64,000 nucleotides of DNA, from assembly GCA_963800335.1 (NCBI GenBank), contig CAWDAN010000001.1:248001-312000 (forward strand), given 5' to 3'. Below, in pieces: positions 49,978-58,119 of this stretch. The stretch's first letter is position 1, and the number at the start of each line of letters is the position of its first letter. The notes beneath the pieces were generated by a model, which saw only the letters and a list, made by a program, of their open reading frames with translations, was not told the DNA's origin and ran no database searches. Source of the DNA: Flavisphingopyxis sp963800335 (GTDB lineage Bacteria; Pseudomonadota; Alphaproteobacteria; Sphingomonadales; Sphingomonadaceae). Made by a program: the position numbers and the translations under genes.

Positions 49978-50679
49978 TCAGGCGTCGCTCTCGAGCTCGC
50001 GGCTCAGCGTCGCGTGGAAGCCGTCGGCAAAGCGATAGAGTCGCGCCTCGAAGCGCCCGATGCGGTGCGAAAACCGGTTATAGGCGATGACCGCGGGGAT
50101 TGCGGCGAACAGGCCCAGGGCGGTTGCGAACAGCGCCTCGGCAATGCCCGGCGCGACGACCGCGAGCGAGCTGTTCTGCTCGGCGGCGATCGCGGTAAAG
50201 CTGCGCATGATGCCCCAGACGGTCCCGAACAGGCCGACGAACGGCGCGACCGATCCGATCGTCGCGAGGATGTTGAGCCGGTCGGACAGCGTGTCGATCT
50301 CGCCCGAGGTCGCGCTTTGCATCGCGCTTGCCAGCCGTTCGCGCACCGCCGCTCGATCGACAACCTTGGCCTTGGTCGATCGGCGCCATTCGCTCACCCC
50401 GGCAGTCATCACGCGCGCAGTCGGCAGCGCCGACTTGGCGTGTTCGCGGTGAAACGAATCGATGTCGGGGGTGCGCCAGAAATCCTGCTCGAACGCCTCC
50501 GACTTGCGGTTCACGCCGCGCAGGCGCAGGAAGAACGAGACGATGATCAGCCAGGTCCAGATGCTGGCGGCGAGCAGCCCGACCATGACGATCTTGACGA
50601 CGATGTCGGCCTGGATGAACAGCGCGATCGGCGACAGCGTGGCGGCATCGGTGGCGAGCGAGATATCGGGCATGGTCAT
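49978..50679 (-). CDS. tolQ: Tol-Pal system protein TolQ
   Basis: 233 residues from ATG 50679, which overlaps the ybgC stop by ATGA. Three transmembrane segments: VKIVMVGLLAASIWTWLIIV, then LNILATIGSVAPFVGLFGTV, WGIMRSFTAIAAEQNSSLAV and PGIAEALFATALGLFAAIPA, the MotA/TolQ/ExbB signature. Confidence 0.96.
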   Translation of the reverse strand: MTMPDISLATDAATLSPIALFIQADIVVKIVMVGLLAASIWTWLIIVSFFLRLRGVNRKSEAFEQDFWRTPDIDSFHREHAKSALPTARVMTAGVSEWRRSTKAKVVDRAAVRERLASAMQSATSGEIDTLSDRLNILATIGSVAPFVGLFGTVWGIMRSFTAIAAEQNSSLAVVAPGIAEALFATALGLFAAIPAVIAYNRFSHRIGRFEARLYRFADGFHATLSRELESDA

Positions 50680-51143
50680 GAGTGGGCGGCGTTTCCTGTT
50701 CTGATCGCCTCGAACGCGGCGATCCATGGTTTGGGCTGGCGGCGCGGACGGCCGGCGGGGTCGAGCAATGCGGCGGTGACGACCGCGTCGGTCAGCACTG
50801 TATCGCCGCGCCTGATCGTCTGATGAATGACGCACGACGCGCCGCGCACGGTTTCGACCGTGCTGGTGATGATCAGCTCGTCGTCGAGCCGCGCGGGTGC
50901 GCGGTAGCGGATGTGCAGGTCGGTCACCGCATAGGCGCCGAGGCCCTGCTCGACGCCAGCGCGCTGGTCGATCCCGACGAGCCGCAGCATGTCCGATCGC
51001 GCGCGCTCCATGTAGCGCAGATAATTGGCATGATAGACGATCCCGCTCAAATCGGTGTCTTCGTAGTAGATGCGCACCGCAAAGTGGTGCTCGGCACCGA
51101 CGAAACGGCCCGAAATCGGGGCAAGGGGAGCATGATCGGCCAT
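50676..51143 (-). CDS. ybgC: Tol-Pal-associated acyl-CoA thioesterase YbgC
   Basis: 155 residues. Hot-dog fold with IYYEDTDLSGIVYHANYLRY containing the catalytic aspartate (YEDTD), MERARSDMLRLVG and RYRAPARLDDELIITSTVET. First gene of the tol operon, transcribed away from the plus-strand membrane/XRE pair. Confidence 0.95.
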   Translation of the reverse strand: MADHAPLAPISGRFVGAEHHFAVRIYYEDTDLSGIVYHANYLRYMERARSDMLRLVGIDQRAGVEQGLGAYAVTDLHIRYRAPARLDDELIITSTVETVRGASCVIHQTIRRGDTVLTDAVVTAALLDPAGRPRRQPKPWIAAFEAIRTGNAAHS

Positions 51144-51191
51144 ATCGCGATCCTTAACGGCGCGACGAATCGAGGGGAAGCGACAATCGGC

Positions 51192-51250
51192 TTGACGAAC
51201 GAGTAACCTAAGGGTTACATGTAACTCACAGGTTACACAGGGAGATTATC
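51192..51250 (+). promoter_or_regulatory. Promoter region with alternating GTAAC/GTTAC operator elements
   Basis: TTGACG (51192-51197) is a candidate -35. Half-sites GTAAC (51203-51207), GTTAC (51214-51218), GTAAC (51221-51225) and GTTAC (51232-51236) alternate in orientation; the middle two form a perfect 12-bp palindrome GTTACATGTAAC (51214-51225). This lies just upstream of the membrane protein/XRE pair and could be the binding site of the encoded regulator. AGGGAG (51239-51243) acts as the ribosome binding site. Confidence 0.6.
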
Positions 51251-51697
51251 ATGACGCAATCCGATATCGAAGCCGCCGAACGGCTCGGGCGCAGGCGCAC
51301 GCAGATGTTGCCGGCGATGGCGGCGATCTTTGCCGCGCAGCAGACGGTGTTCTTCGTTCCCGCCGACAATGCGTCGCGGCTGGTCGACAAGGTCGCCGTC
51401 GGGGGGTGGCTATTGCTGTCGGCGGTGCTCGTCCTGTTGCTTTGGAACGGCGGTGCCTGGCTCCATAGCAAGTCGGTCCGCGCGCTGCTCAACGACGACG
51501 TCACGCGCGCGCACCGCGGCGAGGCGCTGTCGCTGGGGTTCGTGCTGAGCATGGGTGTAGCGCTGGTGATCTATGCGACCGCGGGGATCGAACCGATGCA
51601 GGTGCGCGAGGCGATCCATATCGTCGTCAGCATCGGCGTCGTCGTCGCGGCGGTGCGCTTTACCATGCTTGAACGCCGCGCCTACGCCGATGCCTGA
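51251..51697 (+). CDS. Membrane protein of unknown function, paired with an XRE regulator
   Basis: 148 residues. Segments: soluble N-terminus (TQSDIEAAERLGRRRTQMLP), a helix GGWLLLSAVLVLLLWNGGAW, then GEALSLGFVLSMGVALVIYA and IHIVVSIGVVVAAVRF. It overlaps the downstream regulator start by 8 bp. A membrane protein plus HTH pair of this kind is frequent in sphingomonads. Function unknown. Confidence 0.8.
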   Translation: MTQSDIEAAERLGRRRTQMLPAMAAIFAAQQTVFFVPADNASRLVDKVAVGGWLLLSAVLVLLLWNGGAWLHSKSVRALLNDDVTRAHRGEALSLGFVLSMGVALVIYATAGIEPMQVREAIHIVVSIGVVVAAVRFTMLERRAYADA

Positions 51698-51896
51698 AGC
51701 GCTGACCAATACGTTGCGCGCCCATCGCGAAACGCGCGGCTGGACGCAGGCCGATCTTGCCGAGGCGGTCGGGGTCAGCCGCAAGACGATCAATACCGTC
51801 GAAAACGGCGTCTTCGTCCCCTCGACGATCATCGCGCTGAAATTGGCGGCGGCGTTCGACTGCACCGTCGAGGACCTGTTCAGCCTGGAGGCGTGA
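51690..51896 (+). CDS. XRE-family helix-turn-helix transcriptional regulator
   Basis: 68 residues from ATG 51690. Compact HTH: LRAHRETRGWTQADLAEAVG, VSRKTINTVENGVFVPSTII, ALKLAAAFDCTVEDLFSLE, typical of YozG/DUF-type stand-alone regulators. It starts inside the preceding gene (ATG within 8-bp overlap) and probably autoregulates via the palindromic elements upstream. Confidence 0.9.
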   Translation: MPEALTNTLRAHRETRGWTQADLAEAVGVSRKTINTVENGVFVPSTIIALKLAAAFDCTVEDLFSLEA

Positions 51897-51911
51897 ACTC
51901 GCTAGATCACC

Positions 51912-52949
51912 CTATTTTGCGTCGAACAGTCCATCCTGCGCCGCGCGCCCTTCGTTCGGCGGCGTCAGGCCGAGGTGCTTCCACGCCAGCGCATTCAGAC
52001 ACCGCCCGCGTGCGGTCCGCGCGACGAGGCCGAGCTGGATGAGATAGGGCTCGATCACCTCTTCGATCGTGTCGCGCGGCTCGCTCAGCCCCGCGGCGAG
52101 CGTCTCGACCCCGACCGGCCCGCCGCCATAGAGGTTGGCGATCATGCCGAGATAGCGCCGGTCCATCGCGTCGAGACCCATCGAATCGACCTCGAGCCGG
52201 TTCAGTGCGGCATCGGCGACCTTCGCATCGACCGTTCCGTCGCCCGCGACATGCGCGAAATCGCGCACGCGGCGCAGCAGGCGCCCGGCGATGCGGGGCG
52301 TGCCGCGCGACCGCTTGGCGACTTCGTGCCCGCCATCGTCGGTCAGGTCGAGACCGAGCAGCCCGGCGGCGCGCCGGACGACCTGTTCGAGCTCCTCGAC
52401 GGTGTAGAAATTCAATCGCAGCGGGATGCCGAAACGGTCGCGCAGCGGCGTCGTCAGCAGGCCCTGCCGCGTCGTCGCGCCGACCAGGGTGAACTGCGGC
52501 AGGTCGATCCGCACGCTGCGCGCCGAAGGCCCTTCGCCAATCATGATGTCGAGCGCGCGGTCCTCCATCGCCGGATAGAGGATTTCCTCGACCGCGGGCG
52601 CGAGCCGGTGGATCTCGTCGATGAACAATACGTCGCCGTCCTCGAGATTGGTCAGCAATGCGGCAAGGTCGCCCGACTTGGCGATCACCGGGCCCGATGT
52701 GGCGCGAAACCCGACGCCGAGCTCGCGCGCGACGATCTGCGCCAGCGTCGTCTTGCCGAGCCCCGGCGGGCCGAAGAACAGGACATGGTCCATCGCCTCT
52801 TCGCGGCGCTTGGCCGCCTCGATGAACACGCGCAGATTCTCGCGCGCCGCCTTCTGCCCGACGAACTCGTCGAGCGACTTGGGCCGCAGCGCGGCATCGA
52901 TATCGTCGGGCTTGCGCATCGGCGCGGCGAGGCGGTCGGGTTCGGTCAC
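51912..52949 (-). CDS. ruvB: Holliday junction branch migration DNA helicase RuvB
   Basis: 345 residues from GTG 52949 (VTEPDRLAAPMRKPDDIDAA). Walker A GPPGLGKTTLAQIVAREL, Walker B LFIDEIHRLAPAVEE, LVGATTRQGLLTTPLRDRFG sensor, and the C-terminal winged helix (VGVETLAAGLSEPRDTIEEV). The GTGA at its start overlaps the stop of the preceding small membrane-protein gene. Confidence 0.96.
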   Translation of the reverse strand: MTEPDRLAAPMRKPDDIDAALRPKSLDEFVGQKAARENLRVFIEAAKRREEAMDHVLFFGPPGLGKTTLAQIVARELGVGFRATSGPVIAKSGDLAALLTNLEDGDVLFIDEIHRLAPAVEEILYPAMEDRALDIMIGEGPSARSVRIDLPQFTLVGATTRQGLLTTPLRDRFGIPLRLNFYTVEELEQVVRRAAGLLGLDLTDDGGHEVAKRSRGTPRIAGRLLRRVRDFAHVAGDGTVDAKVADAALNRLEVDSMGLDAMDRRYLGMIANLYGGGPVGVETLAAGLSEPRDTIEEVIEPYLIQLGLVARTARGRCLNALAWKHLGLTPPNEGRAAQDGLFDAK

Positions 52950-53438
52950 GTATATTGCGTCCGATGCAACGAACGTTCCGGCGAGCTGAACAGCACGCGA
53001 GCGAGCCAAATAGCCAAAATTAAGCGCTACTGTTAGACGGCCAGATCGCCATTTTCTTTCATGACTTTCAGTGCTTGTAAGTTTGACCAGTTGAATAGGC
53101 ATCACTGTCGGCTTGACGAGACTAATTGAACGCAGCGTTCATTATGACGCCTTGGGCAATGCTATGCAGCTACGTACGCGCCGAGCGTAAGCGATGACGC
53201 CAACCGAAAAGCAGATAAATGCGCCACCATAACGTTCGAGCGTTCTACTGTTGAACTTGAATTTCCTAGGAAAGTAAGCAGTGACAATAATAGAGGCCAC
53301 CATTGGCAAGAAATAGACTCTTTAATCCAGCTTGTGCATAGCCAATCGAACATTCGAGGTCGACGTTCGGCTTCATATCCAGCGTCTTTCGGCCTCGATC
53401 TTGGCTAATTCGACCACAATCTCCTTTCGTGAAGCCAT
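52946..53438 (-). CDS. Small membrane protein wedged between ruvA and ruvB, frameshifted or decayed
   Basis: Reading on the minus strand from ATG 53438, which overlaps the ruvA stop (TGATG): MASRKEIVVELAKIEAERRW, then in the next frame MKPNVDLECSIGYAQAGLKS-LFLANGG, then LLTFLGNSSSTVERSN and hydrophobic FICFSVGVIAYA/LGAYVAA, SIAQGVIMNAAFN, and finally ALILAIWLARVLFS near the end; TGA at 52946-52948 overlaps the ruvB GTG. About 160 residues with two or more membrane segments and several frame changes. The (A)LKSLFLxNGG...LLTFLGN pattern is like widely found small bacterial membrane proteins, from memory only. The DNA is visibly AT-richer than its neighbours, suggesting acquisition. It may be a pseudogene. 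Confidence 0.55.
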
Positions 53439-54038
53439 CACTTCGCCGCCTTCTTCAGCGCCAGCCGGACGAGCGCATCGAGCCCCGCGCCTGCGCCGAG
53501 TTCGTCGTTCGCCGCCTTGACCGCGCCGCTCGCCTCGTTGGGCTTGAAGCCGAGGCCGGTCAGCGCGGCGACCGCGTCGGCGGCGAGCGATCCGGCGGGC
53601 GGGGCGGTGCCGCCGCCGAGTGCGCCGAGCGCGACTCCGCCGACCTTGTCCTTGAGTTCATTGACGATCCGCGTCGCCAGCTTGGGCCCGACCCCGTTCG
53701 CGCGCGCGACCATCGCCGCGTCGCCGTGCGCCACCGCGAGCGTCAAATCGTCGGGTTCGAGCGCCGAGAGGATCGCCAGCGCGACCTTCGATCCCGACCC
53801 CCTGGACCTGCGTCAGCGCGCGGTACCAGTCGCGCTCTTCGGCGCTGGCGAAACCGACCAGCCGCTGGTCGTTCTCGCTGACCTGCATCTGCGTGAAGAT
53901 CGTCGCGAGCTGCCCGACCGCGCCGACCGCGCCGATCGTCCGGCTCGACGCGTGGACGAGGTAGCCGACCCCGCCGACGTCGATCACCAATGTGTCGGCC
54001 GCTGCCTCGTCGATCGTCCCGGTCAGTTTCGCGATCAT
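53438..54038 (-). CDS. ruvA: Holliday junction branch migration protein RuvA, one frameshift near 53795
   Basis: ATG 54038: MIAKLTGTIDEAAADTLVID, VGGVGYLVHASSRTIGAVGA, EERDWYRALTQVQGVG; an extra G in a GGG run then shifts the frame, which continues SKVALAILSALEPDDLTLAV, ANGVGPKLATRIVNELKDKV and the C-terminal domain AADAVAALTGLGFKPNEASG ... LALKKAAK. OB fold, two HhH motifs and the flexible C-terminal domain are all present, about 200 residues. Confidence 0.94.
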
Positions 54039-54110
54039 GGCTCGGTTCTTCCCCTTTTGTTCCTGCCTAAAGCAAGCTCCGCACTTCGACAAGCGCGGGG
54101 AGGCGAAGAG

Positions 54111-54592
54111 CTAGCTTCGCGCAGGTTTCGCATGGTGCGCATGGCAGATCGCGACTGCGAGCGCGTCGGCGGCGTCGGGCCCGGCGAGCTTCACGCCGGG
54201 CAACAGTATCGCCGAGCATCGCCTGGACCTGTTTCTTGTCGGCGCGCGCCGGTGCCGACGATCGCCTTCTTGACCAGCCGCGCGGCATATTCGCCGACCA
54301 AAGCCCCGCTACGCGCCGCGCACAGCAGGACGACGCCGCGCGCCTGGCCGAGCTTCAATGTCGATTGCGGGTTGGCGTTGACGAACACCTCTTCGACCGC
54401 CGCTCCGTCGGGACGATGCTCGGCGATCACCGCGGCCAGCGCGGTGTCGAGCGTCATCAGCCGGCTCGCCAGCGGCGCCTTGGCATCGGTCCTGATCTGG
54501 CCGTTGGCGACATGCGTCAGCCGGCTGCCCTCGACGCGGATCACGCCCCAGCCGGTCGTCCCGAGCCCGGGATCGAGGCCGAGGACGATCAT
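54111..54592 (-). CDS. ruvC: Crossover junction endodeoxyribonuclease RuvC, one or more frameshifts near 54200-54245
   Basis: ATG 54592: MIVLGLDPGLGTTGWGVIRV (first catalytic Asp), AAVEEVFVNANPQSTLKLGQ (Glu), ARGVVLLCAARSGALVGEYA. After frame changes: KKQVQAMLGDT, KLAGPDAADALAVAICHAHH (last catalytic Asp), ending AKPARS with stop TAG 54111-54113. About 160 residues. Resolves Holliday junctions with RuvAB. Confidence 0.92.
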
Positions 54593-55342
54593 TCAGTCCT
54601 GGCCAAGCTTCTCGGCAATCTCGTCCGACACATCGTAATTGCCCCAGACGGTCTGGACATCGTCGTCGTCGTCGAGCGCGTCGAGCAGCTTGAACAAAGT
54701 CCCCGCCTGCGCCTCGTCGACTTCGACGGTGACTTGCGGCTTCCACGCCAGCTTGACCGTCTCGGCCTCGCCAAGCGCTTTTTCGAGCGCGCCGGCGACT
54801 TCGTGCAAGTCGTCGGGAGCGGTCCAGATCTCGTGGTTGTCGTCGTCCGACTGGATGTCGTCGGCGCCGGCTTCCATCGCCGCGTCGAGCACCTTTTCCT
54901 CGTCGCCGACGCTGGCCGGATAGACGATCAGGCCCAATCGGTCGAAACCGTGCGCGACCGATCCCGATGCGCCCAGATTGCCGCCGTTCTTCGAAAATGC
55001 CGTGCGGACGTTGGTCGCGGTGCGGTTGCGGTTGTCGGTCAGCGCCTCGACGATCAGCGCGACGCCGGCGGGGCCATAGCCCTCGTAGCGCAGCTCTTCA
55101 TATTCATCGCCTTCGTTGGCGGTCGCCTTGTCGATCGCGCGCTGGATATTGTCCTTGGGCATCGACTGGCCCTTGGCCGCATTGACCGCGAGCCGCAGCC
55201 GCGGGTTCATGTCGACGTCGGGCATGCCCATTTTCGCCGCGACGGTGATTTCGCGCGACAGTTTGGAAAACATCGCCGAGCGCTTTTTGTCCTGCGCGCC
55301 CTTGCGGTGCATGATATTCTTGAATTTGCTATGGCCGGCCAT
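54593..55342 (-). CDS. YebC/PmpR family DNA-binding regulatory protein
   Basis: 249 residues. MAGHSKFKNIMHRKGAQDKK at the N-terminus, AKMGMPDVDMNPRLRLAVNA, NIQRAIDKATANEGDEYEEL, RYEGYGPAGVALIVEALTDN, all typical of YebC/TACO1. The usual gene upstream of ruvC. In bacteria it has recently been linked to relief of ribosome stalling as well as transcription. Stop codon is adjacent to the ruvC start. Confidence 0.95.
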   Translation of the reverse strand: MAGHSKFKNIMHRKGAQDKKRSAMFSKLSREITVAAKMGMPDVDMNPRLRLAVNAAKGQSMPKDNIQRAIDKATANEGDEYEELRYEGYGPAGVALIVEALTDNRNRTATNVRTAFSKNGGNLGASGSVAHGFDRLGLIVYPASVGDEEKVLDAAMEAGADDIQSDDDNHEIWTAPDDLHEVAGALEKALGEAETVKLAWKPQVTVEVDEAQAGTLFKLLDALDDDDDVQTVWGNYDVSDEIAEKLGQD

Positions 55343-55408
55343 ACGGGCGGAACCCCTGCATTGAGTGGATGGGACAGGCGCGCGGCTTAGCGCGAGACCC
55401 GGGCTCGC

Positions 55409-55729
55409 TCAAGCCAGCTTTACCGCGGTCCCGCTGATCGACACCATCAGCATCGATCCCGTCTTGCCGAGCACCTCGTAATCGAGGTCGCAACCGACCA
55501 GCGCGTCGCCGCCGAGCTGCCTGCACTTGTCGACCATCTCGGTGATCGCTTCCTTGCGCGCACGTTCGAGGACGCGCTCGTAACTGCCCGACCGCCCACC
55601 GACGAGATCGGTGATCGACGCGAAGATATCGCGAAACAGGTTCGCCCCGACGATCACCTCGCCGGTGACGATGCCGAGGTAATCGGCGACAGTCCGACCG
55701 TCGATTGAAGGCGTGGTGGTAACGATCAT
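55409..55729 (-). CDS. YbjQ family heavy-metal-binding domain protein
   Basis: 106 residues. MIVTTTPSIDGRTVADYLGI, VTGEVIVGANLFRDIFASIT, DLVGGRSGSYERVLERARKE, and ALVGCDLDYEVLG / GSMLMVSISGTAVKLA are the family motifs. Pentameric small protein; metal binding is from structural annotation of relatives. Confidence 0.92.
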   Translation of the reverse strand: MIVTTTPSIDGRTVADYLGIVTGEVIVGANLFRDIFASITDLVGGRSGSYERVLERARKEAITEMVDKCRQLGGDALVGCDLDYEVLGKTGSMLMVSISGTAVKLA

Positions 55730-55797
55730 ACGCTTTCTCCTTTGCCCGTCAGGCTAACGGCTCGCGCGGCCCTTGTCGAACCAAGCTCCCCCAGACC

Positions 55798-55835
55798 CGT
55801 TCGCCCTGAGTAGGCCCGCAGGGCCGTATCGAAGG
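55798..55835. repeat. REP-like intergenic repeat, copy 2
   Basis: CGTTCGCCCTGAGTAGGCCC at its left end; core GGCCC-GCA-GGGCC (55813-55825), reverse orientation relative to copy 1 at 28088-28125. About 33 of 38 positions agree. It sits between the YbjQ gene and gapR. Confidence 0.78.
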
Positions 55836-55855
55836 GTCGGTGTGCAAACCCAGCC

Positions 55856-56098
55856 CTATTCCAGCCCCAGCGCCGACTTATACGTATCCAGGATCGCTTC
55901 CATTTCCGCGCGATCGTGCGGCTGCATTTTGCGCAGGCGGACGATCTGGCGCATGATCTTGGGATCGTATCCCTGGCCCTTGGCCTCGGCATAGACATCG
56001 CGGATATCGTCGGCGATGCCCTTCTTTTCCTCTTCGAGCCGCTCGACGCGCTCGATGAACAGGCGCAGCTGGTCGGCCGCGACGTTACCTTCAGACAT
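55856..56098 (-). CDS. gapR: GapR family DNA-binding protein (DUF2312)
   Basis: 80 residues from ATG 56098 (MSEGNVAADQLRLFIERVER). The family body is LEEEKKGIADDIRDVYAEAK, GQGYDPKIMRQIVRLRKMQP, and DRAEMEAILDTYKSALGLE. GapR is a Caulobacter nucleoid-associated protein that tracks over-twisted DNA ahead of replication forks and transcription. Tetramer of coiled-coil dimers clamps the DNA. Confidence 0.92.
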   Translation of the reverse strand: MSEGNVAADQLRLFIERVERLEEEKKGIADDIRDVYAEAKGQGYDPKIMRQIVRLRKMQPHDRAEMEAILDTYKSALGLE

Positions 56099-56251
56099 AA
56101 ATACTCCATCGGTGCAGGGGGCGGGCATTGCGGCCCGCGAAAGAATCGGTCGGCGCACGCTCTAGCGATGCCGAACCGACAAGCCAACGCCCTTGCCATC
56201 GCGGCGGGCCTGCGTCATTGCGGGCCGCGACCAGAGTGAGGAAAACCGCCG

Positions 56252-57733
56252 GTGACAGAGAAATTTTCCCCCCGCAATCGCAAGGTTCGCATCCTCGCGA
56301 CGCTCGGCCCCGCCAGCGACACGCCCGAAAGGATCGCCGCGCTCTACCGCGCCGGCGCCGACGCCTTTCGCGTCAACATGAGCCACGGCGAACACGCCCG
56401 CCATGCCGAGGTCATCGCCGCGATCCGCAGCTTGGAAAAACAGTTCGGCCGCCCGACCACGATCCTCGTCGATCTCCAGGGACCCAAATTGCGCGTCGGC
56501 AAGTTCGCCGATGGCCCGGTGATGCTCGAAGAGGGCGCGACCTTCGTCCTCGACCGCGATTCCGCGCCGGGCGACGTCACGCGCGTCGAGCTGCCGCACC
56601 GCGAAATCTACGAAGCGCTCGAAGTCGGCTCGCGCCTGCTGCTCGACGACGGCAAGCTCGTCCTCAGCGTCGTCGCGCTGACCGCCGACCGCATCGAAAC
56701 GCGCGTCGAAGTCGGCGGCAAGCTGTCCGATCGCAAGGGGCTCAACGTCCCCGATGTCGTCATTCCGGTCGCTGCGCTGACCGAAAAGGACCGCAAGGAT
56801 CTCGCCTTCGCGCTCGACCAGGGGGTCGACTGGATCGCGATGTCGTTCGTCCAGCGGCCCGAGGACGTCGCCGAGGGGCGCCGCCTGATCGGCGGCCGCG
56901 CATCTTTGCTCGCCAAGATCGAAAAGCCCGCCGCGATCCGCCGGCTCGAAGAGATCATCGAGCTGTCCGACGGCGTCATGGTCGCGCGCGGCGATCTCGG
57001 CGTCGAACTGCCGCCGCAGAACGTCCCCCCGATCCAGAAACAGATCGTCGCCACCGCGCGCCGGCTCGGCCGTCCCGTCGTCGTCGCGACGCAGATGCTC
57101 GAATCGATGATCACCTCGCCCAGCCCGACGCGCGCCGAAGTCAGCGACGTTGCCACCGCGGTTTATGACGGTGCCGACGCGATCATGCTCTCGGCCGAGA
57201 CGGCTGCCGGAGACTGGCCCGTCGAGGCGGTCGCGATGATGGACAAGATCGCCACCGCGGTCGAAGCCGACACCGGTTACAGCGCGCGCCTCCATTTTAC
57301 CGAGACCTTGCCCGATGCGACCACCGCAGATGCACTGTCGGCGGCGGCCGGGGGGATCATCGAGACGATCTCGGCCGACGCGATCATCTGCTTCACCTCG
57401 TCGGGTTCGACCGCGCGACGCATTTCGCGCGAGCGCCCCTCGGTGCCGCTGCTCGTCCTCACGCCCAAGCTGAAGACCGCGCGCCGCTCGGGCCTGCTGT
57501 GGGGCGCGCACGCCGTCTCGACGCGCGACATCGGCAGCTTCGAAGAGATGATCGCCAAGGGCAAGCGAATGGCATTGCGCCACGGCGTCGCCAGCGCGGG
57601 CTCGAAACTCATCATGATGGCGGGGGTCCCGTTCGGCACGCCGGGTTCGACCAACGTCCTCCACGTCGCGACGCTGACCGGCGACGAGCTCAAGGGCTTC
57701 GGCGATGAGGGAAAGGCCGATGGGAACGCCTGA
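56252..57733 (+). CDS. pyk: Pyruvate kinase
   Basis: 493 residues from GTG 56252. FSPRNRKVRILATLGPASDT, FRVNMSHGEHARHAEVIAAI, TILVDLQGPKLRVGKFA, SLLAKIEKPAAIRRLEEIIE (catalytic lysine), DGVMVARGDLGVELPPQNVP, ATQMLESMITSPSPTRAEVS, DVATAVYDGADAIMLSAETA. All metal, substrate and ATP sites are present. It overlaps the downstream thioesterase start by 14 bp. Confidence 0.96.
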   Translation: MTEKFSPRNRKVRILATLGPASDTPERIAALYRAGADAFRVNMSHGEHARHAEVIAAIRSLEKQFGRPTTILVDLQGPKLRVGKFADGPVMLEEGATFVLDRDSAPGDVTRVELPHREIYEALEVGSRLLLDDGKLVLSVVALTADRIETRVEVGGKLSDRKGLNVPDVVIPVAALTEKDRKDLAFALDQGVDWIAMSFVQRPEDVAEGRRLIGGRASLLAKIEKPAAIRRLEEIIELSDGVMVARGDLGVELPPQNVPPIQKQIVATARRLGRPVVVATQMLESMITSPSPTRAEVSDVATAVYDGADAIMLSAETAAGDWPVEAVAMMDKIATAVEADTGYSARLHFTETLPDATTADALSAAAGGIIETISADAIICFTSSGSTARRISRERPSVPLLVLTPKLKTARRSGLLWGAHAVSTRDIGSFEEMIAKGKRMALRHGVASAGSKLIMMAGVPFGTPGSTNVLHVATLTGDELKGFGDEGKADGNA

Positions 57734-58119
57734 ATATTCGCAGCGGCTGACCGCGGGCCCCGAACACATTGACGAGCTCGGCCACGTCAACAACGCCGTC
57801 TGGGTCGAATGGATTCAGCAGGTCGCGGTCGCGCACTGGCGCGCCGCCGCGCCGCCCGACCTAGTCGATAGCCTATGTCTGGGTCGTGATCCGCCACGAG
57901 ATTGATTATCTGCGCAGCCTTGGCCCCGACGAAAGCGTCACCGCGCGGACCTGGGTCGGCGATGCGCCCAAGGGGGCGCGCTTCGACCGCCACATGGAAC
58001 TGACCGGCGACGACGGCAAAGTCCGCGTCCGCGCCAAGACGGTATGGGCGATGCTCGACAAGACCACCGGCCGTCCGCAGCGCGTCCCGCCTGAAATTGT
58101 CGCGGCGTTCAGCGCTTAG
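57720..58119 (+). CDS. Hot-dog acyl-CoA thioesterase, one frameshift near 57868
   Basis: ATG 57720 within the end of pyk. MGTPEYSQRLTAGPEHIDEL, GHVNNAVWVEWIQQVAVAHW (4HBT motif), APPDLVD; the frame changes near 57868 and then VVIRHEIDYLRSLGPDESVT, ARTWVGDAPKGARFDRHMEL, AMLDKTTGRPQRVPPEIVAA to 58119. Hot-dog fold, 4-hydroxybenzoyl-CoA thioesterase-like. About 133 residues. Its stop overlaps the convergent alpha/beta hydrolase. Confidence 0.88.
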
